A stretch of DNA of 64,000 nucleotides from Poecilobothrus nobilitatus. Taxonomy: Eukaryota; Arthropoda; Insecta; Diptera; Dolichopodidae. Positions 23,791-37,653 of this stretch are shown one piece after another; the first letter of the stretch is position 1, and each line of letters starts with the position of its first letter. The notes below the pieces were generated by a model. The model searched no databases, was not told where the DNA came from, and worked only from the letters and a program-made list of their open reading frames with translations. Position numbers and translations under genes: made by a program. The stretch is taken from assembly GCA_947095535.1 (NCBI GenBank), contig OX352774.1:79484416-79548415 (forward strand). The letters run 5' to 3'.

Positions 23791-26700
23791 ATTAATAGTA
23801 ATTTAATAAATTTGAATTTTTATGCGTCCGGGGTTATTAAATAGAAGCAAATTTTATAACAAATTGAAAATATAGTAAACATTTTTCTATTATTTTTAAA
23901 ATAAAATTCCAACAAGTTCACATAAATTTGTAAGAATTTCACTATTAATTTAAAAAAATCCATTAATTCCTAGGTTTTGAAGTTCTAGCTGAACTTAAGT
24001 TCTATCTTCTAACTTATTTTCATACTTTATTTTTAGTTTGTTGGGTAAAGTATTGGTCACTCAATTTTTTTTCCTACAGGATTTTGGATAAAAACATTTT
24101 AATCTGCTGCTCTATTTTGGAAATGATCTGACTGAACTATAGCGTAGTATTTTCTTTTCTATAAATTTTAGTACAATTAATAATTTTACTTCAATTCTGA
24201 TTGATTACTATAGTCTTAGTGTATTCTAATTTAAACTAAGGGATTTTAATCAGCTTTTAAAGAATTCGTACTTTTGCCATGATGATTTTTTTACATTGTG
24301 TTTGTTTATGTTCTGATAATGTATAATTTTTTTGTACCCGTAAAGGTATTATCATTGATGTAATTACAAAAATGAAACTCTTCTAGTATTGTATTTGTAT
24401 AAATTGAGAGTGAAAATTTAGAATTAAATTTTTACTATATACAACTCTGAGTGTCCTTAGTATAAGAAGTTTGATTAGACCATGATTATCCATTGTATTC
24501 CAGTAAAAAAGTATTAGATTATGAGCGGAGTATAGGAATTATTGATTACATAAATGGAACATTAATAAAAGTTATATTAGGTTCATTGACTTTCAGCGAT
24601 TGTTGATTTTTGAGACGATTGATTTTTTCCTTTTAGAGCTTACCATAACATCTATTATATATACTTAAATTCTCATTTAATTGTTTCTTTTTTACAAGAA
24701 TTAAGGAATTTTTAAGGAAGAAAATTAAAAAAGGATTTTTTTTTTCGCCAAAATATTTAAATCACTTTTTTGTCAAATCAATTTATCACTTTGTAAATCT
24801 TCTTTTTGCACTTAAATTTTAAATTAATTTAAAAAAAATTTCAATTTAAAAACAAAAATTAAGGATCAGTATTTTATTATTATTTTTTTTTTTATGTAAT
24901 ATTTTCATTTGATTTTCTTAAAATGTGATTTAAGAGTATTTTAAAGCTACTTACAAGAGGTTTCTTAACCTAGATTTCAAGGGTCTGTTTTTTAGTTTTC
25001 CCATATTTAAGCAAAAAAAAAAAAAAAAAATTAGTATTTGACATGTATATTGTCATGTAGTATATCCTTCCTCTTCATGTTAAATTATTTATGTATTAAA
25101 CATTTATAATTTTATTGAGATCTCAAAACACTCCCATATGAATAAATTTTCTTTTCTTTTTTGGTTTTTGGTTTTTTTTTTTTTGTTTTTAATTTTTTTT
25201 TTTTTGTTTGTTTTTGCAAAGTATTAAACAAAAATAAAAATCTAATAACAAACAAATAGTTCCAGCTTAAGGATATTACTTTATGATGTCCTTTATCCTT
25301 TTTGTTTTTGTTTATTTTTTCATTCATTGGTGGTATTCAATATTGGGTATAGTTGAGACAAACCAAATTCTTAAAAAGAAGCTTTTCTTCAATATAGTTG
25401 AACTTTTATCTATGATAATAAGTATTATGGCAAAAAAAAAAAACAAAAAAAAAAAACAAAAAGTGTTCATTTAAGTGATATAATTGTACAAAAAACAAAA
25501 CAAAAACAAAACAACAAAGAAAAATAAAAAGGATAGTAGCATGTCTTGGCAAAAAAGAAGCAAACAAAAAATATAAAAGGGATTCAAAGTTTTTATACAC
25601 AAAATAAGGAATTACAAAATCCTAATAAGAAGTTCTTGAATATGACGTGTTGAATTGATTGTAACTTTCTTTTACTTATAAATAATCCACCTTCTATATA
25701 TGTACAAACATACATACATACATGTATAATTTAATTCTTTTAATATATGCCTATAAGGATGGGATATCTTCTATTCTGTTTTTAAGGATGCCTTAGGGCA
25801 TAGGGTTTTTTTGTTTTTTAGAAATGAGGAACTATAGGAAGGAACAAAAGGGGAAAAAAAACTGAAAGTAAAGAAAAGGGATCAAAAAATGAAACTGTAC
25901 CAAGTAAATAATAACCAAAAACACAACAAACGATAAAGAGACAGAAAAAGGGAAACAGTTCTTTTTTTTCTCCAATTTTTAGTCTTTTTTTTTTTTAATA
26001 AAAACTTAATGCGTCTGGTGCCGTTAAAATAAAAACAAAAAGAATGAGTGGAAAAGAGAGAAAAGGAGAGGAAAAACAAAAAAACAAATGAATAGGCAAA
26101 AAAGATATTATTGTTATAACCCAATTTTATTGTAATGTTACTATGATGATGATCTTTCTATCTCCTTCTACATTACTCGTCACACATAACTATACATATG
26201 CATAATATATATCTATATACAAATATATTATATGAAAACAAAAAAAAAAAAGAAATGTAAATTGTATTATGTATTATATAAAAGAGAATGTGAGGAAGCC
26301 AATTTAGTTTGGATTAATGATTGCAATTACCTCAAAAATTACTCAAATAAAATTAAAGAAAATATAGACAAAATAATATATATATGTATATACATGCATA
26401 TTATATAACATACTTATGCATATTTATATGAAATGTATGGGCATATAATGTAAAATGGAATATTTTGTTTTTAAAAGGGATTTAGAAGAAAAACCTCTTT
26501 TTATCCGTTTTTCGTATCAGATTAGGAATTTTATAATATTAAAAAAAAAAAAAATTTTGTTTATACGAGTATGTTATTTTGTAATGTTGTGTATATACAG
26601 TATATAATATGAAAATTGAAATAATTTTTTATTTTGTTTTAAATAAATAGACCACAGTTTATTTTAAGGATATTTGTTTTTTTTTTTTTTTTTTTTTTTT

Positions 26701-26871
26701 CGTTTTTATACTCTTAGACTATAGTTATAATACTAATGACTGTTTATTATATTAAAATCACATTGTTTTTCTTTAAATTTTTCATCTGAAAGTATTTTTG
26801 TTTTTTCTTTAACTGAAGAATGAAAAAAAAACACAAAAATTTAAATACACATACATATATATATATTATAG
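23791..26871. other. AT-rich non-coding stretch
   Basis: No supportable gene. Low-complexity A-rich blocks at 25430-25520 and 25860-26100 create lysine- or phenylalanine-rich spurious frames on both strands. A 24-base T run spans 26677-26700. Confidence 0.55.
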
Positions 26872-26934
26872 ATCCTTTTAATAAATTTCCTCATATGTAT
26901 AAAATATACATATGAGGAAATTTAATAAAAGGAT
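26872..26934. repeat. 30-bp near-perfect hairpin with 3-base loop
   Basis: Arms 26872-26901 and 26905-26934 are reverse complements with a single mismatched pair. The loop is AAA. The arm contains ATTTCCTCATATGTATA. Such a tight long palindrome is unstable in replication and may be a recent inverted duplication or a small RNA hairpin. No repeat match is seen elsewhere in the window. Confidence 0.9.
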
Positions 26935-27760
26935 ATAAAATTAATATATGATAAAGGTTTTTCTTAAAAAGGATAAGAAAATACAATGATACTAATTAAA
27001 TATATGCGGTTTAGATAAATTTAATTAATATTGATATTATATACAAATATATTTATATGTATATAATATAATATTATAATTTTGTAAATAAATTGGAATT
27101 TTATCTTAATATTAAACATTTTCTATAATAAGTATATAAAATATAAATATAAACTATATATACTTAACTGTTCAATGTGTTTATTTAACAATTTTATATT
27201 ATAGATTAAATTATGAATTATTTATTAGGTACATATGTATATTTTATATAATTATAATATATTTGGGTATATAATATAATTACATTAAATGTATATTATG
27301 TATGTAATATAAATAATGTGTTTATTTTCTTTTGAATTGAGAAATTTTAATTCTTAAAATCTACGATGTAAGTATATACATATATGTACATAATATATTT
27401 GAATTTCTCATTATATAAATATTTAAAGGATTTTGTCTTTTGTGTACTCTAAGGATAACGATAGAGTATAAATTGATTTTTCTTTATAAAATATTTATAT
27501 TTAATTTTTGCTAATCTGTATATAATATAATATAATATAAAGGATAAATTTGATATTTAAATTGAGAATAAAAATTTAATTTAATATTTAATTTAATTTC
27601 ATATAAAATAGGTAATATACAATCAAAATATGATTTATTTTGAAAATTTATAATGTTATTGTTGAAAATTCTTGAAAATATGTAACAATTTTGTATATAT
27701 AACTATATACTATATATAGCTATAACTATATAACTAATATATAATTATTTTTTTATCAAA
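26935..27760. other. extremely AT-rich stretch
   Basis: Almost pure A+T for about 800 bases, with many TATAAT, TAATATA and similar strings and a (TATAA)n-like tract near 27520-27540. No gene and no repeat boundary seen. Confidence 0.6.
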
Positions 27761-28200
27761 ACTAGAAAATCCCCTGTGCAATTGCACAATTGATATACAT
27801 GCAAAAACATTTACGTTATCATACTGACTCCCTTAATAAACTCCCTAAAAATTTCATTTTTACATCAGCACCATTAAAAAAACGTTGGAATCACTTACTT
27901 GATGTAATAGGAAAAATACATAAACCAAATCTAAACACATAAAATAAAAAAAGCTAGGTACAGTTTATTAATTTTTTCATGCCGTTTTTTCGTGGCGGTA
28001 ATTTTTGACAGTTTTTTAATCATTGAGAAAAAATGGTCCAAGCTAAAAAAACATTCAGGGTAAAAGTTCGTGCCAATATCTCGAAAATTGTTTAAAACAC
28101 ATGTATAAAGTGCACAATAAAAACCGGCGAAAAACCAACCAACACCAACCGCTACTACATTTTTTTTTTGTTACATTTAAAACAATCCCAATAATCGAAA
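27761..28200. repeat. possible repeat-derived segment with a 14-bp palindrome
   Basis: Composition jumps from almost pure A+T to mixed sequence at 27765, suggesting an inserted element. TGTGCAATTGCACA at 27775-27788 is a perfect palindrome next to CCCC. The segment has no open frame and no second copy that I could find here. That it is a mobile-element relic is inference. Confidence 0.3.
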
Positions 28201-29640
28201 TAATTTTAATATTTGTTAAAATTTTACTCTCTATTTTTCTTTAGTTTTAAAAAAAAATTTTTATGTCGATGAAAAACAGTTGTTTTCGCCGCGAAATTAC
28301 TTTAATTACCAAAACTACTTCAAGTCTTTTGCGTTTATTTTTTTTTTGCTTGAAAAAAAATTGCTGAATTTATTTAATTTAAATGTACTTTAGAAGAGGT
28401 CTTTGGTATATTTAATAAAAGATTCATGTCTCTGATAATGAAATTTCGAGTCTGTTACGAAGCTTTTTGCCAGCTTTTATACTAATGAAAACAAAATCAA
28501 GAATAAAATCGGCCTATTATTTTTTTCTTATAAATATGAGGCTTACTATAAACTCTCTTTTCACTTTCAGGCGTTTTAATTTTATTAAGAGTACCTATTT
28601 TTTTTTTTTTTGCAAAACAAAAATTGAAAACGCCAACAGAAGATTAATAATTTATTTTTAATTTACTGCTGCGACCAGTTCATAATGGATGTGGCCAGTT
28701 CATTATATGTTTTATTACTTTAAACTTTTTAAGCGATCTGTAAAATGAGAGGTAGAAATGAAACTGAAATGAGATTTTTGTGGGAAATGACTACTTTTAG
28801 AGACTTAATAGTTTAGAAAAAACAGACAATTATTAGATTTTTGGTTGTAATTTAGTTAAAAAATCAAAATTTTAAACATTTTGAATAGTTCAACATAATA
28901 ATGATGTCAAGAATTATTTAAGCTAGCTTAAAAAAACCTACCGATCGAGTAAACCAACGAGTAATTTTCAATCTCTAATAAATTGGATGACTCATTATTA
29001 AACTGATTATTTATTACATAAAATTTTAAAATTGATGCGACTTTTGAATTCTCAATTAGATGTAAATATTTAAATGTTTAAATTTGGTTTTTTCCTTACA
29101 AAAAAATTTTTTATTCATAAATTTTTAAAAAATCTGTTCGCGCACTGACCGTTTTTGAGTTTTATATCAAATTAACAGATCTACCCATAGCGTTGCACAT
29201 ATTTTTTTTTTTTAATCAATTATTTAGTTTGTTTTTTATATAAAAAGAAAAAAAAACAAAATTAAATCAAAAATGTTTAGAAGTTCTTGTTTCAGAATCT
29301 TGTAAATGTTAAACCAATTATTTCTTTGGTTACAGTAAAAAATTAAAATCTTTGGTTTAATAATAAATAAAAGTAATTATTATTTATTAATAAAAAATAT
29401 TCTACTACAAATCTTAAAATTACCCTTATTTTAATTTGTAATCGCTTAGTCTTATTGGTTTTTAAAATATGCAACCCGAAATACAAAAATTTATATGGCA
29501 GCTATCTGAAGGCTTGATTCTAATAACTTGAAAATTTTTCCGAAACTCAGTTAGGGTTTCAAACAATGTGTTACATAATTTTGTAACACTGAGATGTCCG
29601 GTTTAGTATAGTAATAAGATAAAAAAAAAAAAAACAACCC
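28201..29640. other. AT-rich non-coding stretch
   Basis: No supportable gene. A short direct repeat (CCAGTTCAT) occurs near 28675-28700. The open frame at 28467-28661 is low complexity. 29470-29600 is slightly more mixed but unmatched. Confidence 0.45.
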
Positions 29641-29889
29641 GATTTAATATAATAGGTTATAATATATAGGTAGGTTTTGCAGAGAAATTGACGCACACCT
29701 GTTCTAGTCTGTTAAGGAAAATATGAAAATATCTATATATTCTTTTTTCAAGATTTAGTTGAACTCTCTGATATGTATTTGAGTAATTATCAAATCTTCT
29801 TCCGTCTGAGTGGGGTCATCGTAGCATAAATCTTGGAAAACTTAACACCAACTCTGGTCGAATAGGTTCGCCTACGTTTTGAAGGTACA

Positions 29890-29937
29890 CTACTGACCTA
29901 GAGCCTATGTGAATTCTGATAGGCTCTAGGTCAGTAG
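29890..29937. repeat. 19-bp perfect hairpin of mixed composition
   Basis: Arms 29890-29908 and 29919-29937 are exact reverse complements (CTACTGACCTAGAGCCTAT) with a 10-base loop. Unlike other palindromes in the window, this one is not AT-simple, so chance is very unlikely. Flanking sequence (29760-29885) is also less AT-rich. It could be a recent foldback or a structured RNA; no further support. Confidence 0.9.
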
Positions 29938-30220
29938 CTTTAGTTCAGCCTTTATCATTAAAAAAGCAAAGCACATATATTATGTATAATAAAAATACTT
30001 AAAATGAGTAAAAAATCGATGCTTCTTTTCTTTAAATAAAAGTATCCGAATAAACCCAAATTTATATTTTGACTTCTGGCACTAAATATAGAAGTTTAAT
30101 TATTATGTTTCTTAAAATTAAATTTAATTCATTTTAGTTAATTGTTTAAAAAATTATGAATTACATATGAAGGTCCTTTTATTCATAAGAAGTTTAAATC
30201 TATCATTATCATCATTATCA

Positions 30221-30510
30221 TTATTTTGGAACTACAGCGCGGATGACCTCCATAACCTCCCTTAAAACACTCTGTCAACATTTTCGATCTACTGCCGTTG
30301 TTTTCTAGTTCCTAACACCTATTATCCTAAATAATTTTCTATGTTATGTGGTAATCTGCTTTTAGGGCAGCCTCTGCGATTAACATCATTTTTTTCTGTA
30401 CTCAAAAATGGATTTTTGAACCCGATCTCTAGGTATTCGTATAACATAATCTACCCTTTTAATTCTTTGGCTTGCTATAAATTTTACCACAACAAAGAGT
30501 TTACTTTTTT
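30221..30510 (-). pseudogene. LINE C-terminal tail relic (RTE/R-type 'RGRPK...RNW' region)
   Basis: On the minus strand, with frameshifts and several stops, the sequence reads IRIPRDRVQKSIFEYRKK, then NRRGCPKSRLPHNIENYLG, then IGVRN (stop) KTTAVDRKC (stop) QSVLREVMEVIR. It ends in a TAA at 30221-30223. This follows the well-known C-terminal pattern of many insect LINE polyproteins: 'GHV.RM..DR.p..iFe...gRRGRPK.RW.d.i..dL..iGvrnW...A.DR..W...v'. Immediately downstream (30201-30222) is a TGATAATGATGATAATGA-type simple repeat, a usual LINE 3' tail. The plus-strand 104-codon frame at 30341-30655 is a shadow of this relic. Confidence 0.65.
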
Positions 30511-33500
30511 CTCTTCTAACAGTTGTTTTGAATCCATACGTCATCCTGACATATCATACTTCTTTATTATATTATCCGTCCCCTTAATTTTGTTATGTTT
30601 TTTAACTATAATTTACTTTCTCAACTTTTTAATAAAATTCATATTAAAAGATTAAGTGAATTATTAAAACGTAATGAATAATGAAAATTGGAATAATAAT
30701 TTTTTTAAATTATTAACAATTTGACATCTTTAATAGACGAATAAAAGAGAGTAGAGAAACGGACTGTCATTTTTGATAGTATAAACAAATTATATGATAA
30801 GGATAATTGTTATGAAAGAAAAAAAACAGTTTTTGAAACTTTTTTCAATTCTTGAAAAATTGCAAGTAAAAGTTAAAGTTAGTAATAAAAAAAAAAAAAA
30901 AGTAATGGAAAACTTTTCTTATATAAATGCTATTTTTTTTCTTTTGTTAGCAAAAACAAAAATTCATAAATCATGTCAAATTGCACTTGTAAAAACTTGA
31001 GTGACAATTTTCAAGTGGAGTTCTTTATGAATTCTTAAATCATATTTTTCTCCCTCATTTTCATTTCGAATATTTTTCATTTTACATTTTCTTTTTTTAA
31101 TTTATTTTCTTTTTTTTATTTTCTAAATTCATAAACAGGAAAAAAAAAAAAATAATGGTATTGTAATATTTTTTTTTTTTTTTAGTTCTATTACTGCTGC
31201 GTTATTGCTCCTACTCCTGTCATTTTGAACTTTTATATTATATCGTTATTGTCTACTCGAGTGTAAGCATTTGTATATAAATAGGGTATATATATATATG
31301 TATATATATATTATATAGAAATAAAATATTCAGGTTTTCAATAAAAATTCTTTTGATTTTTATTTTTTTCTTTATTTTTATACTTATTTTCAATCAACTT
31401 TTATTTGCTTGTCGTTACCGGTGTCCATATAAAAGTTAAAAGATATTAACGGTAAAGTTTCAAATATCAATACCTATAATATTGTATTATCCCTTTTTTT
31501 AAGATGGGTTTACAGCATTGTACAAAATATAAGTTGCAATTATGTTATTGAATGAAATATCCTTTTTTTAAACTTTTAAAAGATCCAAATGGCAATAAGA
31601 AAGAATTGTTGAAGACACATATTTTGTATTTGTTTTTAAATGATAATAAATTAACAGTTAAATTTCAAAGATAGATTGTCAAAATTTTAGCATCTCTCTC
31701 GGAATACCTTGATAATGCAACTTTTGGTAGTTAGACTAATATGGAACTGGCTTGAAATTTAACTAAGGAAAAGTTGAACAAAGGAAATGATTGTGATGTT
31801 TCACGTCTTCCCCAGCATGCCATTTTTCTTGCACTCACCTATTAATTGTTATAAAGGATCTTTTATATTGTTAGTTCCCTTTGCTCTAAATTAATTTCAA
31901 GGTTGATCTCTTCTAGATACTAAACTAATAAAGAAGAAGATTGAATGAAAAGGTACATACACTTTTTTTTTTTTTTTTTTTTTTTAGCATAAAATTTGAT
32001 TTAAATTAAATAACCATTTTTGTCCCATACTGTGTAATTCTGATATGTGTTAGGCACATTATAATTTTATCCTTCATTTTATTTGAATTTTGTAAAATCG
32101 ATTTCAATTTGATTTTAATGTTAAGAAATTCGTTTTATTTTTTCTTTATTTTTTTCCTTATTGCAAGTAGATACACATAAAGGTGGAAAAATGAAAACAG
32201 TAATATAATTTGTAAAGTATAAGAGATCCCGATGTCATACAAGTTAATAGCTTAAGTTTTAAAATATGCACATACATACATAATATAATATACAATTTGC
32301 CACTTTGAAATATTAATTTTATAAATTTCAAGGGAGTTCCTTTATAGATTAAAAAAAAAAACAAAAAAAAAAAAAAATTCTTTGATTTGATGTAATTGAT
32401 TTTATGAATCATAACATAAAACTTAATAGGAATGCTTTTTGGTAAATTTCAACAAGCTTTTTTAAAGTCACTAAAATTTTATAGGATATTTTCGAAACAA
32501 ACCAAAAAAATACTGTAAATTTATTAAAGTGTTAAATTTGTTTTTTGTTTTTTTCATGTCGGAAACTATTTTTTAATAAGTGTTTGTTTCATAAATGTCC
32601 GAGTCATATTCACCACTATCCGGGATCAAATGCAAAATATATTTGTTTCGTTAGAAAGTTCATGAGAACAAAAACAAAAACAAAACGTCAGCTAATTTTT
32701 TTCGATTACATAAACCGAAATGTTTCAAAATGGTATTTCGCCTAAAAATTGTGCTAAATAATTTAGATAAAATAATTCCGCGGCTAAACTAAAAATTAAC
32801 GTAAACACTTATAAAACGATAAATTAATGTAATTTATAAATAAATACTAAAATACAAGAGAAGGGAAAATATTATGGTTGAAAATAAATGTTTTAGGCTA
32901 TAAATCTAGCTGAATTTCGGCTAAAAAGAGGTACACTAATTCTGTTTCGAAAGACAAAGAATCAATGATAAGTTAATATTTAGTAGACGTTGTGTTGTCA
33001 AAAAAAAAAACAAACTATAAAAAATATAAAATACTGCATTGGTTTCTCTGACACATAAAGCGTTAGTCACACAGCAAACCTACGATTGGCAAATGTGAGG
33101 GTTGCCGCGTAGCAATCTTATTTTGAAAACTTTCTTCTATTCGCAGTCCGGTAAAAGTATGCAGGAATATTGAACCTTCACTCAAAGATAAACCTTAAAA
33201 GTGAAGAAATTAATGGAAGAGGTTGAGACATCGTCTGCAGTGGCAACAACAATTTAAACCGAAAAATTTAATATAAATAAGAATATAACAACAAATTGCA
33301 ATAATATTTAATGTTAGAAGAGAATTAAGAAAAGTTTAAAGAATGATTAAATGACTTTAAAAAATTTAATATGAAAATAAAAAAAAGGATACGTATAAGT
33401 TTTGTTATATGCAATATATACAATGCAATTTTAGAAATACAAAAATATAAAATAGGGAGATTTGAAATTGAAAATATAATATAATTTTGTTTTAACAGTT

Positions 33501-34470
33501 AAAAAAATACAAATTCATTGTCATAGAAACTTTTATAAAGTCAATGGCAATTAAAAGAGTAATAATTATCCATAATAACACTCAAGTCTATGTATAAGAG
33601 TTTTATTTTATTTTTTGTTTTGATTTGCTTTTCTTTTGTTTTGTTGTTTTGCTAAAATTCTTGAACATAAAAATTCTTAGGCTTCTCAAAAAAAAATAAA
33701 AAAAATAAATAAATAAATTTCAAGGTTTAAGAAAATGAAAATAAATGTAAGTGTATGAGTATATTTTGTTATTGTAGTATGAGAAGAAGAAAATATATAT
33801 GAAAATTTGTTATAGAGTACTATAATGTATTTGGAACAGTTAACATTTAACTTGAAAACGTTTATTATTGTTTATATGTATACGTTTATTTGTCATTGAA
33901 TAGATAGAAAGGGATGTATATATATATTTTTTTGCCTTTGGAATGAAAAAAAAAAAAAACAAAAAACAAAAAACACTTAAATAAGTAGTAAAGGGAGACA
34001 AATTGCAATGTAGAAAAAGGAAAAGTAAAATTAAGTAATTAAAATCCTTTAGTATGGTGATATTTACATTTCTATTAAGGATATGCAATATTTACGTCGT
34101 TTTTTTTGTTTTTTTTTTCTTTTCTGCTGTTTAATTGTCGGAATTTTGTTTTTTGCTTGGTTTAGTAGAAAAATTTTTTCGTTTTTATAAATTTTTTTAA
34201 TTTTTTTTTTTTTTGTTTTTTTAAATTCAAAATATTTTACTTAACATTTAAAATGAATATAACATACATTAAAATAGATTAATTTCTTTACTTGTTTATC
34301 GTAAACCAATCCTTTATATTTGGAAGGTCTCCTTTCGGACGTTTTCTTTCTGGTCTTATAAAACTCAAATACTTTTTGGTTATGCTCTGTTTATGGAAAA
34401 ACATAATATTACATGCTTTGGTTATATAATCATTTCAGAAAGGGTTAACTATTCGAAATTCTAACATCAG
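30511..34470. other. AT-rich non-coding stretch
   Basis: No supportable gene. Includes a 23-base T run at 31963-31985, TATA tracts near 31290-31320, and a slightly GC-richer island at about 33055-33240 without an open frame or repeat match. Small frames here are A/T-run artefacts. Confidence 0.5.
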
Positions 34471-34494
34471 ATAGACGTATAGACGTATAGACGT
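34471..34494. repeat. (ATAGACGT)3 minisatellite
   Basis: Three perfect 8-bp units. About 25 bases downstream is an isolated GC-rich GGCCGGCC octamer, unusual for this window. Confidence 0.8.
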
Positions 34495-35828
34495 ATTAAG
34501 ATCAATTATTACACATACTGGCCGGCCCTGCACATACAAATATGTAGTTTTAAGATAACTCTTAGCATGTAACAATATTAAAATAGATTATATATATCAG
34601 ATAAGACAGTTTAGTTAATTGGAAGCTGTCGGCATAATCAGTTGACACTGAAATAAAATATTTGCCATCTTTAAATTAACCCGTACTTTTATTTTTTATT
34701 CCACATGGCATCAACATCTTTTTTTGTAGTTGTTTGGTATAGAGTGAGACACAACAGCATTTTCAATTTTTTTTTTTTTTTCATATGACTTTGGCAATTG
34801 ATTTTCTCGTAATATTTTTGTTGATTAGTGTGACCTTACACAAGTACCTTTTATGAATAAGTAGCGTTCTCGATTTTCTATATGTAGCTGGTTCTTTCTT
34901 TAGGGTAATTGCTAATTATTGGTCTTATTTGTTAACTGGTAAAGAAAGCACATCCGATAGAGATCAGCAGATTTTCACTTTCAGTCTGTGAAGCAGTTTT
35001 ATTTTTATTACAGATTATTAAAAAGCTCAACCAAAATAGCAAATTAGGCGCTAAACAATCTTATAGTCAACCTCGGATATATTTACTTATATATTCAACT
35101 TGAATGGTGTGTTTTCATTCCTTTAGAAATAATTAATTTTAAGTTAATGATTGCACGTGTAAATTCGATTTTAAAAGGAACTTGTGTTTTTAAAATGCAT
35201 AGAAACATTAATAGGACGAATACATCCTTGGGCTTAACATATTGTTATATTATAAGTAAGGAAGTTAATACATATATAACTAAAAAGAAGAACAAAGTTA
35301 TTATATTCCTTTTTCAGAAAGGCAAAGGATAAAGAGATTTTTTTTTTGTTTATTTGTGTAATGTTATATCTATGACAATTTTTTTTTCTTTTTAGGCATT
35401 ATTTTAAGTGTTACAAATAACTCACTGGAAATAACTTTTACACAAATAACTTTTCGCTGTTTGGTCTGCCTCTTAATTTAAATATGATGTAAAAATTGTT
35501 AAAAGTAGAAAACAAAAAAAAAAAAGAAAATAAAAATAATCGTTTTTATCTCTTACACTTCATATTTAAAGGATTAAAAGAGTTTTTATATAATCACATA
35601 AAAAAAATACGAAGGATAAAAAAGATAACAAATTTTTTTTTTTCTACTTATTTTTACTTTGGTTTTTCTGAGACATTGTGATAAAAAAGAGAAATTTGGC
35701 GTTTGGTTAAAAACAAAAAAAAAAAAAAATGAAAATTATTTAGGTTTCCACTTAAGAGATATAAATTAAGTCTGCCTTGAATTTGCATTTATGAATGACA
35801 TTTAATTTTTTGTTTTTTTTTTAGAATA
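34495..35828. other. AT-rich non-coding stretch with one weak exon-like segment
   Basis: No recognised gene. At 35396-35481 a good splice-acceptor context (T-rich then TTTTTAG) precedes 27 open codons (IILSVTNNSLEITFTQITF...) and a TAA. The segment contains an internal repeat of AAATAACTTTT, so it is weak as coding evidence. Confidence 0.3.
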
Positions 35829-35868
35829 CTTTCATTCTTTCATTCTTTCATTCTTTCATTCTTTCATT
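35829..35868. repeat. (CTTTCATT)5 octanucleotide repeat
   Basis: Five perfect 8-bp units in tandem. A simple-sequence repeat with no associated feature. Confidence 0.95.
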
Positions 35869-37653
35869 TTAGTTCGAGGATTACAAAAAGAAAAAAAATT
35901 TTATTCGTAACATTTTTTTTTTCAAATTAATGAAAGTCAATACAGTTCTTTAAATCTATATATATGTAAATAAAACAGTCTGTAAAGATTTAAAACATTT
36001 TCTTGTAGGTATTCCAACTGTCAATAAAATTAAATGATATTAGAAGTGATTTATGCGTAAAAGGGGCATTCAAAATTTCATGAGTTTAACCTAAGAAATC
36101 TAGTGTTTAAGATATACTATGAACCTTTCAGACATGAAAAAATCACATGTAGACATCCATTGTATCTTAAGATAAATTTTGGACGCAAATTTTTCAAACA
36201 TTACACAAATTTCAAACTTAAATATTTTGTATATTTTAAAACAGTTTAAAGGGAAATATTTAATAAAAAAAAATTAAGTTTTAGGATATTATTAAGAAAT
36301 TTTTGTAAATTTTCAAAATGGATTTCAAATAAATTAAAACCAGTTAAAAGGAGTTTTTTTTTTAAGTAAAACAAAATTTCATAAAAAATAATAAAATGTA
36401 TTTAATTTTAATGACTTTGAACATTAAATGGCCATAAAAATATAATGATTTAAAAAAAAAAAAAACAGAAATGAAAGAATTGACTGTAACCAAATTTGAA
36501 AGTATAAAATGTTACCAATTTAAAAACAAAAATATTTAACGTTAAAATTGTAAATTCTTTTAATTTTTTTTTTTATCTGAATATCTAAAGTATGAAATTT
36601 TTTGATTTGTTAAAAAGTCGTAAAATTTTAATAGCAAACATTTGATTATTTCTTAATATCCCATTCAAAATCCAGATATTTCAATTCAATTTTGATTGGT
36701 AGTAAAAAAAATTTGATATGGATATATGTATGTATAGTAAAATGGTTTAGGCACCACTCAACGTGATTTTCACGTTATTTTTAAAAACAATATTATCAGA
36801 AATATATATCTATAATAGCAATGTTAAGTAAGGTTGAATGTAAAATGGTTGAATGTTAAGTAAGGGTTTTTTTTTGGGCCTATGTTTCCAGAACGATAAT
36901 ATATACATTATAGCGAATTAGATAAAAAATATTTTACACCAAAATATTATTTGAGTTTGAATTTTTTCATTTTTCCTTGAAAATATAAAAAAACAGCGCA
37001 GTGATAGAACATTTTTTGAAAAAATAAATAAAGGCCGAACCCTTAATTCTATTATTATTATCCACTTAAAAGTTTTAAAATTTTTGTTATATGCTACTAT
37101 CATAACTCCGTATTTCATTTGGTTGGAGTGTCATTTGTTTTGCCTATTTCTCTAATTCTGAATCTGCTAAAACAATTATTGAAACTCCGACTTTCAAATA
37201 AACTCTAAAATCTTTCCTAATTATGTTTTTACATGTACCAATACTCTTACTGTTCTGGCAATACGGAGAAAGGATAGACTGAACAAAAAGAATGTTTTTA
37301 CTGAACAAAATGAACGGATTTTAACTCTAAAAGGGTTCTGTCAACACATCTATATGGACACTTAGAGAGATGTCAATGTACCATGTGTATGAAAATAATA
37401 AATTTCCATTTATTAACATTTCTAAATTTTCAACCGAATTGAATACAAATTTTTTTATTCTGAAGTAATTTGAAATTTATTTTGGAAGTTATTTTTTTTT
37501 TTTTTGAAAATTACCAGTCTCTATAGGTTTAATAGTTCGTAATTCACATGCTTGAAAAATAATTGTAAATGTCACTACATTTTTAATAGTGTATTGGAAA
37601 GAGTAGAAGTGATAAGTGATAAAAATAAGATTTTGTATTTTCTACTTTTGCAG
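35869..37653. other. AT-rich non-coding stretch
   Basis: No supportable gene. A short AACGTGATTTTCACGTT hairpin lies near 36760. A GTTGAATGTTAAGTAAGG duplication occurs at 36820-36866. A CATAACTCCGTATTTCATTT piece near 37092 recalls D2. Confidence 0.45.

Noticed and set aside
25112..26124. Several small frames on both strands
   Set aside because: Lysine- or phenylalanine-rich translations of A/T homopolymer blocks.
30341..30655. 104-codon plus-strand frame with a hydrophobic C-terminus
   Set aside because: It is antisense to the LINE C-terminal relic on the minus strand, which explains its mixed composition.
35396..35481. Coding exon after a good acceptor
   Set aside because: The 27-codon frame contains an internal DNA repeat (AAATAACTTTT) and is AT-biased like the background; not strong enough to call.
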